Shown: one piece after another, positions 25,992 through 36,683 of the stretch
Layout of the letters: each line of letters opens with the position of its first letter
How positions within the stretch are numbered: position 1 is the first letter of the stretch
Made by a program: the position numbers and the translations under genes
From: Lysobacterales bacterium
Lineage (GTDB): Bacteria > Pseudomonadota > Gammaproteobacteria > Xanthomonadales > Ahniellaceae
DNA: 64,000 nucleotides
Assembly (NCBI GenBank): GCA_016721845.1
Contig: JADKHK010000013.1
Location: 1,036,501-1,100,500, forward strand
Reading direction: 5' to 3'
Notes under the pieces: model-generated
Told to the model about the DNA's origin: nothing
The model's input: the letters and a program-made list of their open reading frames with translations, nothing else
The model's database searches: none

Positions 25992-26230
25992 GGGGTCTGA
26001 TCCTGCAGGCGCACGCGGGCCGCTTCGGCACGCCGCAACGCGAAGCGGGCGTCGCCAATGCGCACCAGGATCGGTTCCGACCCGACCGGCCCGAACGCCA
26101 GCACGCTGACCGCCTCGCCGGAAACGAAGCCGAGATCGCGCAGGCGCCGCGCAATCGCGTCATTCGGTCCATTGGGTTCCACGTCGATCACGATGCCACC
26201 GCCGCCGCGCGGCAATTCCGACAGTTTCAC
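25988..26230 (-). CDS. feoA: FeoA, ferrous iron transport accessory protein
   Basis: 80 residues with an SH3-like fold: M-K-L-S-E-L-P-R-G-G, then L-R-D-L-G-F-V-S-G-E and F-A-L-R-R-A-E-A near the end. It acts on the cytoplasmic side with FeoB. The open frame extends upstream to a TTG at 26251, but that codon lies inside the Fur operator. GTG at 26230 gives the usual family start. The stop overlaps the feoB start (ATGA). Confidence 0.93.
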   Translation of the reverse strand: MKLSELPRGGGGIVIDVEPNGPNDAIARRLRDLGFVSGEAVSVLAFGPVGSEPILVRIGDARFALRRAEAARVRLQDQTP

Positions 26231-26250
26231 GAACGGGTCCGTCCGATACA

Positions 26251-26272
26251 AATGAGAATGGTTCGCATTATA
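26251..26272 (-). promoter_or_regulatory. Fur box overlapping the feoAB -10 element
   Basis: AATGAGAATGGTTCGCATT (26251-26269) is a near-perfect palindrome of the Fur operator type. On the minus strand a perfect -10 TATAAT occupies 26272-26267 and overlaps it. Iron-loaded Fur bound here would block RNA polymerase, giving feo expression under iron limitation. The -35 region is weak. Confidence 0.85.
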
Positions 26273-26373
26273 CGCACAACCATGGGCGAAGTGATGACCT
26301 GAATCAGTTCGTCGCGATCCGGCTGATGGGTCGGCGCCGCTATCATCCGCGGCCCTGCCCGACCGGATCTGCC

Positions 26374-27162
26374 ATGACCTCGTCCATACGCATCGAACGC
26401 CGTGGCGCGACGGCTGATCTGGTCATCGACCGTGCGCCGGTCCACAACGCCTTCGACGATGCCCTGATCGCCGAACTCACGGCCGCGTTGAAGCAGCTCG
26501 ATGGCGACGACAGCGTGCGCGCCGTGGTCCTGACCGGCGCCGGCAACACCTTTTCCGCCGGAGCCGACCTGAACTGGATGCGGCGCATGGCCCAGGCCAC
26601 GGCTGACGAAAATCGCGACGATGCCCTCAAGCTGGCGGAATTGATGCGCACGCTCAACTATCTCGGGAAACCGACGGTGGCGCGCGTCAACGGCTCGGCC
26701 TATGGCGGCGGAGTCGGTTTGATCGCCTGCTGCGACCATGCGATCGGCGTCCCGGAAGCCAAATTTTCGCTGTCGGAAGTGAAGCTCGGCCTGGTGCCGG
26801 CAGTGATCTCGCCGTATGTCGTCGCGGCGATCGGACTGCGCCACGCTCGCCGCTTGTTCGTCAGCGGCGAAGTCTTCGATGCCGACTATGCGCTGCGCGC
26901 CGGCCTGATCCACGACCTCGTGCCCGCGAGCGAGCTCGATGCCGCGGTCGAGCGCGCCCTGCACTTCCTCGGCAAGGGCGGACCGGTCGCGCAACGCGAA
27001 GCCAAGCAACTCGCGCTGCGCCAGGCCGGCATGACCCCCGAATGGCAACTGGCCCGCGACCGCGACAACGCCGATCTCATCGCCCGCCTGCGCGTCTCCG
27101 CCGAGGGACAGGAAGGACTCACCTCATTCCTCGACAAGCGCCCGCCGCGGTGGGTGGGTTGA
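26374..27162 (+). CDS. liuC: Enoyl-CoA hydratase, probably 3-methylglutaconyl-CoA hydratase
   Basis: 262 residues of crotonase fold. The oxyanion hole is formed by F-S-A-G-A-D-L-N-W-M (about 63-72) and G-S-A-Y-G-G-G-V-G-L (about 109-118). The acid pair expected for hydratases lies in F-S-L-S-E-V-K-L-G-L-V-P. A-D-L-N-W-M and the position between feo and mccA fit the liu gene order, in which LiuC hydrates 3-methylglutaconyl-CoA to HMG-CoA. A -10 like TATCAT is at 26341-26346. The gene is followed after 34 bases by the biotin carboxylase subunit. Substrate assignment rests on context. Confidence 0.88.
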   Translation: MTSSIRIERRGATADLVIDRAPVHNAFDDALIAELTAALKQLDGDDSVRAVVLTGAGNTFSAGADLNWMRRMAQATADENRDDALKLAELMRTLNYLGKPTVARVNGSAYGGGVGLIACCDHAIGVPEAKFSLSEVKLGLVPAVISPYVVAAIGLRHARRLFVSGEVFDADYALRAGLIHDLVPASELDAAVERALHFLGKGGPVAQREAKQLALRQAGMTPEWQLARDRDNADLIARLRVSAEGQEGLTSFLDKRPPRWVG

Positions 27163-27196
27163 GCCCTACAATCGCAGCCCCCGCAAGGAGCGCCTC

Positions 27197-29190
<1,994 letters not shown>

Positions 29191-29194
<4 letters not shown>

Positions 29195-29886
29195 ATTTCT
29201 CGCTGATCAAACCCGTTCTGTTGGCTGCGCTTGCGGCGTTCGCGCTGTCGGGCTGCGAACAACTCACCGTCGAATCGATTCCGACCGGCGAGGTCATCGC
29301 CTGTGACCAGGCTTTTACTGGCTGGTGGCGCGTCCAAGCAGAATCCGTGGACGGCGATAACGACGATGCGCTCCATCTGCATGTGTCCGACGATTGCACG
29401 CGTTGGGTCACGGTCGAGACGGACGCGGATGGCCAACGCAAACAAGAAGACCTGTCGTCACAGATGCGTTTCGACTTCCGCCGTATCGGCGACATCGGCT
29501 ATCTGGCCGTGTCCGATGTCCCGAACAACCCGGACGGCAAGCGCGAGGTGGGCGAAGGCTTTGCACTGTTGCGCTATGTCGTGCGTACCGACCGCATCGA
29601 CCTGTTCGACGGCGACCCGCGCCGTGAAGCGCATCGCATCGCGGAAGGGCTGGTGCGCGGCAAGGTCGAGTCGGGCTCGCAGTCGCAGTGCGGGACGGAC
29701 GGCAACTGCAACGTCAACACGACGATCAGCGGCGATGGCGATGCCATTGCTGATTGGCTCAAGCGTTTCGATCCGATCGATCGCGCCTTCTTCGAGCTTC
29801 GCCGTCTCGACGACAAGACTGCGAAAGAGCTCGGCGCCCTCTTGAAATCGGCACCCACCGACGGCAAACCCAAGCCCCATGAGTGA
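29191..29886 (+). CDS. Lipoprotein of unknown function inside the leucine operon
   Basis: 231 residues. Lipoprotein signal with lipobox A-L-S-G-C (Cys near 27) followed by E-Q. There is a Trp-rich segment (F-T-G-W-W-R-V), several acidic stretches and a small Cys-pair region, C-G-T-D-G-N-C-N-V-N. No known domain was recognised. It overlaps mccA by four bases and hmgL by eight, so it is translated as part of the leucine operon. That is unexpected, since the other products are cytoplasmic or matrix-type enzymes. It could be a passenger gene or a substrate/envelope sensor; nothing in the sequence decides. Confidence 0.85.
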
Positions 29887-30811
29887 GCGCATGAGTCCGC
29901 CTGTGAGCCATGACAGCGTCCGCATCGTCGAAGTCGGGCCGCGCGACGGCCTGCAGAACGAGAAGACCATCGTCCCGGCCGCGACCAAGATCACGCTGAT
30001 CGACCGTCTCTCCGCCGCCGGTCACCGCAGCGTCGAAGCCACGAGTTTCGTCAGCCCGAAGTGGATCCCGCAGCTGGCCGATGCCGCGGAAGTCTATGCC
30101 GGTATCCAGAAACACGAAGGCGTCGACTACCCGGTGCTGGTGCCGAACCTGCAGGGCTACGAGCGCGCGCTTGCGGTCGGCGTGCGTGAAGTTGCGGTGT
30201 TCACGGCGGCGTCAGAGGCGTTCAACCGCCGGAACATCAACGCCAGCATCGACGAATCGATCGAACGCTTCGCGCCCATCCTCGAACGCGCGCACAACGA
30301 CGGCGTCAAGGTGCGTGGCTATGTCTCGACCGTGCTCGGCTGCCCGTATCAGGGTGACGTCGACCTGCGCGACGTGGTGCGCGTCGCCAAACGCATCCAC
30401 GCACTCGGCTGCTACGAAGTCTCGCTCGGCGACACCATCGGCATCGGCACGCCAGCCAAGGCGCGCGCGATGTTGCGCGCGGTCGCCGACGCGGTGCCGA
30501 TGGGCGCGCTCGCCGTGCATTTCCACGATACCCGCGGTCAGGCGCTGGCCAACGTGTTCGCCTGCGTCGAAGCCGGCGTCCGCGTCGTCGACGCCTCGGT
30601 CGCCGGCCTCGGCGGCTGCCCCTACGCGAACGGCGCGACCGGCAACGTCGCCAGCGAAGACGTGGTCTACCTGCTGCACGGCATGGGCTTCGCGACCGGC
30701 ATCGACCTCGACGCACTCGTCGCCGCCGGGCAATGGATCAGCGCCGAACTCGGCCGCGACAACGGTTCGAAACTCGGGCGCGCATTGGCGCCTGCTGCCG
30801 CGTGCGCATGA
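29879..30811 (+). CDS. mvaB: Hydroxymethylglutaryl-CoA lyase
   Basis: Cleaves HMG-CoA to acetoacetate and acetyl-CoA, the last step of leucine breakdown. 310 residues of the DRE-TIM family. V-E-V-G-P-R-D-G-L-Q-N-E sits near residue 20. Metal ligands are in H-F-H-D-T-R-G-Q. The active-site Cys loop is G-L-G-G-C-P-Y-A-N-G-A-T-G-N-V. The ATG at 29879 overlaps the lipoprotein gene; a second ATG at 29891 is also possible. Its stop overlaps the start of the glycosyltransferase gene (ATGA). Confidence 0.95.
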   Translation: MSERMSPPVSHDSVRIVEVGPRDGLQNEKTIVPAATKITLIDRLSAAGHRSVEATSFVSPKWIPQLADAAEVYAGIQKHEGVDYPVLVPNLQGYERALAVGVREVAVFTAASEAFNRRNINASIDESIERFAPILERAHNDGVKVRGYVSTVLGCPYQGDVDLRDVVRVAKRIHALGCYEVSLGDTIGIGTPAKARAMLRAVADAVPMGALAVHFHDTRGQALANVFACVEAGVRVVDASVAGLGGCPYANGATGNVASEDVVYLLHGMGFATGIDLDALVAAGQWISAELGRDNGSKLGRALAPAAACA

Positions 30812-32901
30812 CGGCGAACCTGCTGGCGCGCGCCCATGCCGCCTTTGCCGCGACCGACTATGCGACGGCACTGCGCGAGGTCGAACGGGTGCTCGCGCAC
30901 GAACCCGGTCAGTTGCAGGCGCTGTCGATCAAGGCCAATGCCGCGATCAAGCTGGACGATGCCGACGCCCTGCTGGAAGCCCTGCAAGCCCTGCACGCCT
31001 TGCGACCCGATGACGCGGCGATCCGTCGCAACCTCGCGACGACCCTGAACCGGCGCGGCAATCGCGCATTGGAATCCGGCCAGTTCGCGAGGGCGGAGAG
31101 CGAGTGGCGCGCGGCCTTGGCGGTATTCCCTGCGCATCGCGAAGCCCGCTTCAACCTGGCCGGTTCGCTGCGCCGGGCGGGCGACGCGCAGGCGGCGCTT
31201 CCGATCTACGAAGCCCTGGATCGCGAAGCCCCGGAGCCAGCCGTCTCTCTCGGGATCGCCGATTGCCTGAGCGACGCCGGGCGTGACGACGACGCAGCCG
31301 CACGATTGCGCGCAACCCGCATCACCGACGATCTGCGCGATTCGGCCATCAGCATCGCCACGCGCTGTGGCGCGATCGATGTCGCCGACCGTCTTCTCGC
31401 CAGCGTCGAATCGACCGAAGCGCGAGTCGCAGCCATCGTCGGCGCCCAGCGAGACGCGATGGTGCATCGCCGCAGTGCCGAGCCGCTGTTGGCCCGCTGC
31501 ACCGACCCGGCCCGCTTGGGCGAGCGGTCGCCGGAGCTGCAGATCGCGCTGACCCGAGCGATGGCGCTGCCCGACACCCTGCTCGATGCCGGCGAACTCG
31601 ACCAGGTACGCACCGCATTTGCCCAAGGCTTGCAGGACCTGACCCGTCACTACGACGAACCCCGTCTCTTGCGCTGCGAACCGCGGGTCGCACAGGTGGT
31701 ATGGAGCAACTTCCTGCTCGCCTATCACGGCCGCGACGACCGCGAACTCCAGAGCCACTTCGGCGACTGGCTGCATCTCGCGACCTCGGTGTTGGGTCGC
31801 CAACTGAAACCGCTCGACGAACGCCGCCGCCCCGGCCGCAAGCGCGTCGGGCTGGTATCGGCGAACTGGTACTACTGCACGGTCGGTTCCTATTTCGGGC
31901 GCTGGATCGACTTGCTCGCCGGCATGGACCTGGACCTGCATCTGGTGCAATTCGGTCCGCGCGAGGACGGACAGACGAAGGAATTCGCGACGCGCGCGCC
32001 CACCTTCCATCTGCTCGGCCCACACGTCGACGATTTCATTGCGCAGGTGCGGGCGCTCGACCTGGACCTGGTGATCTTCCCCGAGCTCGGCATGGACCAG
32101 CGCCTGTTCGCGGCCGCGGCCGCAGGCCTGGGTCGCCAGCAATGGATGGCCTGGGGACATCCGGTGACGTCCGGGCTGCCGCGCGTCTCGCATTACCTCA
32201 CCTGCGGCGACATGGAACCCGCACAGGCGCCGTCCGCGTATCGCGAGACCCTGCTGCCGTTGCCCGGTCTCGGCACCCGTTTCGCGTTGCCGCCGAAGCC
32301 GGCGCTGCGGACACGATACGAACTCGGCTTGCCCGAGGGCCGTTTGGCGGTGGTCCCGCAATCGATCTTCAAGGTGTTGCCGGACAACGATCCGATCTAC
32401 GCGCGACTGCTCGATGGCGATGGCACGTTGCGCCTCGCCTTCTTCGGCGCCGATCTGACCGCGGATGCCGCACGGTTTCGCGCGCGCCTGAGTCGTGCCG
32501 TGGGCGCCGCTGCGGCGAAGCGTCTGCATTTCCTGCCGGAACTGTCCCGGACCCGCTTCCTCGAAACGATCGCCAGCTGCGATCTGATGATCGATACCCT
32601 GGGCTGGTCAGGCGGAAACTCGGCGCTGGACGCCCTGCGTGCCGGCCTGCCGATCGTGACCTGTGCCGGCGAATTCATGCGTGGCCGCCAATGCGCCACG
32701 ATGCTGCGCCTGCTCGGCATTGAAGGCGCGCAGGCCGACTCGCCCGAGGAACTGGCCGAACTCGCGTTGCAGCGCATCGGCGACGGCGACTTCCGCGCCG
32801 ACTTCCGCGACCGTGTCGATCGCGGCCTGAACGACCTCGTCGACCATCCGGACTGCGATCGCGCACTGATGACACATATTGAAAACGCCCTGGGGGCGTA
32901 G
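30808..32901 (+). CDS. TPR protein with OGT/SPINDLY-like glycosyltransferase domain
   Basis: 697 residues. The N-terminal third (about 1-150) is made of tetratricopeptide repeats, seen as A-F-A-A-T-D-Y-A-T-A-L-R-E-V and later A-L-E-S-G-Q-F-A-R-A-E-S-E-W-R-A-A-L. The C-terminal half (about 350-690) resembles O-linked GlcNAc transferases. It contains the segments M-A-W-G-H-P-V-T-S-G and D-M-E-P-A-Q-A-P, a nucleotide-sugar loop near F-L-P-E-L-S-R-T-R-F, and a G-W-S-G-G-N-S-A-L-D-A-L motif. It probably adds a sugar to a protein or lipid target. The start codon lies within the HMG-CoA lyase stop (ATGA), so it belongs to the same message. No signal peptide is seen, so it acts in the cytoplasm. Confidence 0.85.
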   Translation: MTANLLARAHAAFAATDYATALREVERVLAHEPGQLQALSIKANAAIKLDDADALLEALQALHALRPDDAAIRRNLATTLNRRGNRALESGQFARAESEWRAALAVFPAHREARFNLAGSLRRAGDAQAALPIYEALDREAPEPAVSLGIADCLSDAGRDDDAAARLRATRITDDLRDSAISIATRCGAIDVADRLLASVESTEARVAAIVGAQRDAMVHRRSAEPLLARCTDPARLGERSPELQIALTRAMALPDTLLDAGELDQVRTAFAQGLQDLTRHYDEPRLLRCEPRVAQVVWSNFLLAYHGRDDRELQSHFGDWLHLATSVLGRQLKPLDERRRPGRKRVGLVSANWYYCTVGSYFGRWIDLLAGMDLDLHLVQFGPREDGQTKEFATRAPTFHLLGPHVDDFIAQVRALDLDLVIFPELGMDQRLFAAAAAGLGRQQWMAWGHPVTSGLPRVSHYLTCGDMEPAQAPSAYRETLLPLPGLGTRFALPPKPALRTRYELGLPEGRLAVVPQSIFKVLPDNDPIYARLLDGDGTLRLAFFGADLTADAARFRARLSRAVGAAAAKRLHFLPELSRTRFLETIASCDLMIDTLGWSGGNSALDALRAGLPIVTCAGEFMRGRQCATMLRLLGIEGAQADSPEELAELALQRIGDGDFRADFRDRVDRGLNDLVDHPDCDRALMTHIENALGA

Positions 32902-32970
32902 CCGCCCCGAGGTCGGCCAAAGTGTTATCTTCGTCACAGTTTTCGCTGTTCGGGAGCCAGTGGCCCGGTC

Positions 32971-35574
32971 ATGAAGCCAGATGCGAACCGCGATATGACG
33001 TCCGCCCAGACGACGATCAAGCAGGCTTGGGAGGATGCGATTGCGCGTCTCGCCGATGCCATTGCGGCCCTCGCCGTGGACGAGCCGGCGGCGATCCCGC
33101 TGCGGCGCACGCGCGAGCGCATCGAGGCCCTGCTGCGTGCCAGTGACGCGCTCGAATCGCGCTACCGCAGTCTGCTCGATGCAGTGCCCGAGGCGGTCAC
33201 CGTGCATGACCGCCACGGGCATATCCTCGAAGCCAACAAGACCGCCGAATCGGTCTATGGCTATCCGCTCGACCAGCTGCGGCGATTGCGCATCCAGGAC
33301 CTGAACCCGGCGCTGCCGGACGGTTACATCCCGCAGTTGTTCGACACCTTCCAGGTCGGGCGCACCGAAACCGTCGAAACCACCAATCGCCATGGCGACG
33401 GCCATTATTTTCCGATCGAGGCGCATTCGCGCATGTTTCTCGACGGCGACGACATGCGCATCATCGCGGTCGTCCGCGATGTCAGCGCGCGCCATGCCGC
33501 GGAACGCGAGTTGCGCGATTCCGAGCGCCGCTACCGGGAACTGCTCGATGCCATCGACAAGGGCATCCTGGTGCAGGACCGCAATGGCCGCGTGCTGTCG
33601 GCCAATGCCGCGGCCGAACGCATGCTCGGGATGTCGGAAGCGGACTTGAGCGCGGAAACGCTGAGCGTGGCGGACTGGCGCTTCGTCGACGAGCATGGCC
33701 AGCCGCTGAAACCGTCGGCCTTGCCGCCGAATCGTGCGCTCTCGGAAGGACGGGCCATCGATTCGACCGTGATCGGCATCAACAGTCCGGCGCTGGGCGG
33801 CTATTCCTGGTTCTCGGTGACCGCCGTGCCGCAACACCGTGAAGGCGAAGCGGGCGCCTTCCAGGTCATCACGATGTTCAGCGATGTCACTGCGCTCAAG
33901 CTCGAATCGATGCTGTTCGACGAAGTCCAGTCGCTGGCCAGCATCGGTGGCTGGCATTACGACTTCCGTCGCGACCGCATGTACGGATCGCGCGAACTGC
34001 ATCGCCTGCTCGAATTGCCCGGCGAAGGCCGGCTGGACCGCGACGGCGTCTATGCCTTGTTCGTGCCCGGCGACCGCGAGCGCATGCGCAATGCGATGGA
34101 CGCGGCACGGCTGCGCAACGATGCCTTCGATCTCGAATTGCGGGTCGTGACGATGAACGGGCAGCGGCGCTGGCTGCGCGTGATCGGTCAGCCACAACTT
34201 CAGCGCGGCGTCGTCGAGAGCGTGATCGGCACGGCGCAGGACATCACCTCGCGCAAGCGCCAGGAAGAACAGTTGCGGCGCCAGGCGCTGACCGATCCGC
34301 TCACTGGCCTGAGCAACCGCGATGCGCTGATGCGCCAGCTGGCACTGGCTCTGGACGAAGCGCAGCCGGGCACCGGCCCGGCCCTGCTCTATGTCGATCT
34401 CGATCGCTTCAAGGTGATCAACGATCTGCTCGGCCATGCCGCCGGCGATGGCCTGCTGGTCGCGGCGGCGCAGCGCTTGCGGCGCGCGGTGGGGGCCGAG
34501 ACGCTGCTCGCGCGTTTTGGCGGCGACGAATTCATGGCGATGATCGCGCCCTGCCCCGGCGATCACTTGCCGCGCGACATGGCCCTGCGCATCACCGAGG
34601 CCTTCGCCGAACCGTTCCCGCACAGCGGCGAGGAATTCTCGATCACCGCGTCGGTCGGCATCGCCCAGTATCCGCAAGATGGCGCGACCATCCAGCAGCT
34701 CATCAATCACGCCGACGCGGCGATGTTCGATGCCAAGCGCAGGGGCCGCAACAACTGGCAAGCGTTCACGCCGGCACTGGCGCGCAAGCTCACCGACCGC
34801 CTGCTGGTCGAGACGCAGCTGCGACGGGCGCTCGACAATCAGGAGTTCTACCTGCGCTACCAGCCGCAGGTGGATCTGGTCAGTGGCAAGGTCACGGCCG
34901 CCGAAGCACTGATCCGCTGGCGCAACCGCATGCTCGGCGAATTGGCGCCGGACCTGTTCATTTCGCATGCCGAAAACACCGGCGACATCGTGCGCATCGG
35001 TGCCTGGGTGATCCGCGAAGCCTGCCGGCAACTGCGGGCCTGGCGGGATGCCGGCATCGCCGTGCCGCGGGTCGCGGTCAACGTGTCGTATCGCCAGTTC
35101 CTGAGCGACAACCTGCCGGAAGTGGTCGCCTCGGCCTTGCACGACCACGGCCTCGACGGCGATGCGCTGGAACTCGAAATGACCGAGCGCGTGCTAGTCG
35201 AGGATGTGCCGGACACGCTCGACATCTTCAACGCGATCAAGGCGCTCGGCGTATCGCTGGTCATCGATGACTTCGGCGAAGGCTATTCGGCGCTGAACTA
35301 CCTGCGCCGGCTGCCGTTCGACGGACTCAAGATCAGCCACCATTTCATGCAGGGCATCCCGGCCACGCCCACCGACACCGCGATCTGCGAAGCCATCATC
35401 CGCATTGCCCAGAGTCTCGGCATGCTGGTGGTGGCCGAAGGCGTCGAGACGGAGACCCAGCGCCAGTTCCTCGTGCGCCAGGGCACGACCCTGGCGCAGG
35501 GCTATTTGTTCTCGCGCCCGATTTCACCCGAGGAACTGGTCGATTTCGTGCGGTTGCACGGCAGCGCCGGCTGA
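32971..35574 (+). CDS. PAS-containing GGDEF-EAL c-di-GMP enzyme
   Basis: 867 residues, no signal or membrane helix. A short N-terminal helix bundle (about 1-60) is followed by three PAS-type sensor modules (about 65-170, 185-305 and 310-425). The GGDEF domain (about 435-590) has R-F-G-G-D-E-F intact, and the EAL domain (about 610-860) has A-E-A-L-I-R-W. EAL catalytic positions N-V-S-Y, E-M-T-E, I-D-D-F-G-E-G-Y and A-E-G-V-E-T are present. The usual K-I-D motif is K-I-S (Lys787, Ser789), so the Asp is lost and phosphodiesterase activity may be reduced. A downstream ATG at 32995 is an alternative start. It stands alone after the leucine operon. Confidence 0.92.
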   Translation: MKPDANRDMTSAQTTIKQAWEDAIARLADAIAALAVDEPAAIPLRRTRERIEALLRASDALESRYRSLLDAVPEAVTVHDRHGHILEANKTAESVYGYPLDQLRRLRIQDLNPALPDGYIPQLFDTFQVGRTETVETTNRHGDGHYFPIEAHSRMFLDGDDMRIIAVVRDVSARHAAERELRDSERRYRELLDAIDKGILVQDRNGRVLSANAAAERMLGMSEADLSAETLSVADWRFVDEHGQPLKPSALPPNRALSEGRAIDSTVIGINSPALGGYSWFSVTAVPQHREGEAGAFQVITMFSDVTALKLESMLFDEVQSLASIGGWHYDFRRDRMYGSRELHRLLELPGEGRLDRDGVYALFVPGDRERMRNAMDAARLRNDAFDLELRVVTMNGQRRWLRVIGQPQLQRGVVESVIGTAQDITSRKRQEEQLRRQALTDPLTGLSNRDALMRQLALALDEAQPGTGPALLYVDLDRFKVINDLLGHAAGDGLLVAAAQRLRRAVGAETLLARFGGDEFMAMIAPCPGDHLPRDMALRITEAFAEPFPHSGEEFSITASVGIAQYPQDGATIQQLINHADAAMFDAKRRGRNNWQAFTPALARKLTDRLLVETQLRRALDNQEFYLRYQPQVDLVSGKVTAAEALIRWRNRMLGELAPDLFISHAENTGDIVRIGAWVIREACRQLRAWRDAGIAVPRVAVNVSYRQFLSDNLPEVVASALHDHGLDGDALELEMTERVLVEDVPDTLDIFNAIKALGVSLVIDDFGEGYSALNYLRRLPFDGLKISHHFMQGIPATPTDTAICEAIIRIAQSLGMLVVAEGVETETQRQFLVRQGTTLAQGYLFSRPISPEELVDFVRLHGSAG

Positions 35575-35581
35575 CCGCAGT

Positions 35582-35605
35582 TGCCCAATCGCCCAGGATT
35601 GGGCA
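35582..35605. repeat. Perfect 9-bp inverted repeat between the GGDEF-EAL and acetyltransferase genes
   Basis: TGCCCAATC (35582-35590) and GATTGGGCA (35597-35605) flank a six-base loop. It could end the upstream message, but no T run follows, or act as an operator/hairpin just ahead of the acetyltransferase start at 35616. Confidence 0.6.
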
Positions 35606-35615
35606 CGCTCGGGGG

Positions 35616-36098
35616 ATGAGCCACCTCATTCGCCCGATCGAACCGGCCGACAATGCCGCCGTCGCCGCCATCATCCGCTCGGTCATGCCCGAATTCGGTG
35701 CCGACGGCCCGGGCTTCGCGATCCACGATGCCGAAGTGGACGATATGGCCTCGGCCTATTCGATTCCACGCGCGGCCTATTTCGTCGTCGAACACGAGGG
35801 CGTCGTCATGGGGGGAGGCGGCATCGCGCCCCTGATCGGCGGCAACGGCGACACCTGCGAATTGCGCAAGATGTACTTCCTGCCGTCACTGCGCGGACTC
35901 GGTGCCGGCAATGCGTTGATGCAGACTTGCATCGCCAAGGCCCGAGAATTCGGCTTCGACCGCATCTACCTGGAAACACTGACCGGCATGGACGCGGCCA
36001 AGAAGCTCTACCGCATGTCAGGGTTCGAACCGGTCAAGAACCCGCTTGGACGAACCGGCCACTTCAGCTGCGACAGCTTCTTCGTTCGCAAGCTCTAG
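35616..36098 (+). CDS. GNAT-family N-acetyltransferase
   Basis: 160 residues, a complete single GNAT domain. Strands and the acetyl-CoA loop are recognisable: Y-F-V-V-E-H-E-G-V-V-M-G-G-G-G-I, then L-R-K-M-Y-F-L-P-S-L-R-G-L-G-A-G-N-A-L, in which R-x-x-G-x-G/A binds the pyrophosphate, and finally A-A-K-K-L-Y-R-M-S-G-F. A G-rich run is directly before the ATG. The substrate cannot be predicted. The stop overlaps that of oligoribonuclease on the other strand (CTAG). Confidence 0.9.
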   Translation: MSHLIRPIEPADNAAVAAIIRSVMPEFGADGPGFAIHDAEVDDMASAYSIPRAAYFVVEHEGVVMGGGGIAPLIGGNGDTCELRKMYFLPSLRGLGAGNALMQTCIAKAREFGFDRIYLETLTGMDAAKKLYRMSGFEPVKNPLGRTGHFSCDSFFVRKL

Positions 36099-36655
36099 TT
36101 CACGCCACCAAGGCGGCCCATGAACTGCCGGTAATAGCGCAGTTCGGCGACCGATTCGCGGATGTCGCTGAGTGCGGTGTGCGTGCCTTCCTTCCTGAAT
36201 CCGTCAAGGAGTGCGGGATTCCAGCGGCGCACCAGTTCCTTGAGCGTCGACACATCCAGATTGCGGTAGTGGAAATGGTCCTCGAGCTGCGGCATGCAGC
36301 GCACGAGGAAACGGCGGTCCTGGCAGATCGAATTGCCGCAGATCGGCGACTTCCCTTTCGGCACCCAGGCTTCAAGGAAACGGAGGGTGTCGGCCTCGGC
36401 TTCGGCCATCGTCACCGACGATTCGAGCACGCGCTGCCACAGGCCGGTCTTCGCATGGGTGGTGCGGTTCCACTCGTCCATCGCTTCGAGCCGTGGCAAC
36501 GGGTGCGAGATCGCGAACTCGGGCCCCTCGGCGAGGACATTCAGGTCGCTGTCGGTCACCAGCGTGGCGATCTCGAGGATCGAATCGCTGTCCGGATCCA
36601 GCCCGGTCATTTCCAGGTCGATCCAGATCAGGTGTTGGTCATTGGCCATGGTCAT
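36095..36655 (-). CDS. orn: Oligoribonuclease
   Basis: 3'-5' exoribonuclease that degrades two- to five-base RNA and pGpG, the product of c-di-GMP breakdown. 186 residues, DEDDh family: W-I-D-L-E-M-T-G-L (first Asp and Glu), L-N-V-L-A-E-G-P-E, G-N-S-I-C-Q-D-R-R-F and H-T-A-L-S-D-I-R-E-S near the end. GGAA lies seven bases before the ATG. Its substrate pGpG links it to the several c-di-GMP enzymes of this window, though it is an ordinary essential gene. Confidence 0.97.
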   Translation of the reverse strand: MTMANDQHLIWIDLEMTGLDPDSDSILEIATLVTDSDLNVLAEGPEFAISHPLPRLEAMDEWNRTTHAKTGLWQRVLESSVTMAEAEADTLRFLEAWVPKGKSPICGNSICQDRRFLVRCMPQLEDHFHYRNLDVSTLKELVRRWNPALLDGFRKEGTHTALSDIRESVAELRYYRQFMGRLGGVN

Positions 36656-36683
36656 GCGCGATTCCAGTAGCTCAGGACGCGGA

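Noticed and set aside
24357..26000. 547-codon plus-strand frame opposite feoB
   Set aside because: Composition (Gln/Arg/His-rich) and lack of domains show it is the complement of a membrane protein gene.
26231..26251. TTG start extending feoA by seven codons
   Set aside because: The codon lies in the Fur operator and next to the -10; GTG 26230 gives the normal feoA N-terminus.
32608..35148. 846-codon open frame on the minus strand opposite the GGDEF-EAL gene
   Set aside because: Antisense shadow with no recognisable domain, and the plus-strand protein is unmistakable.
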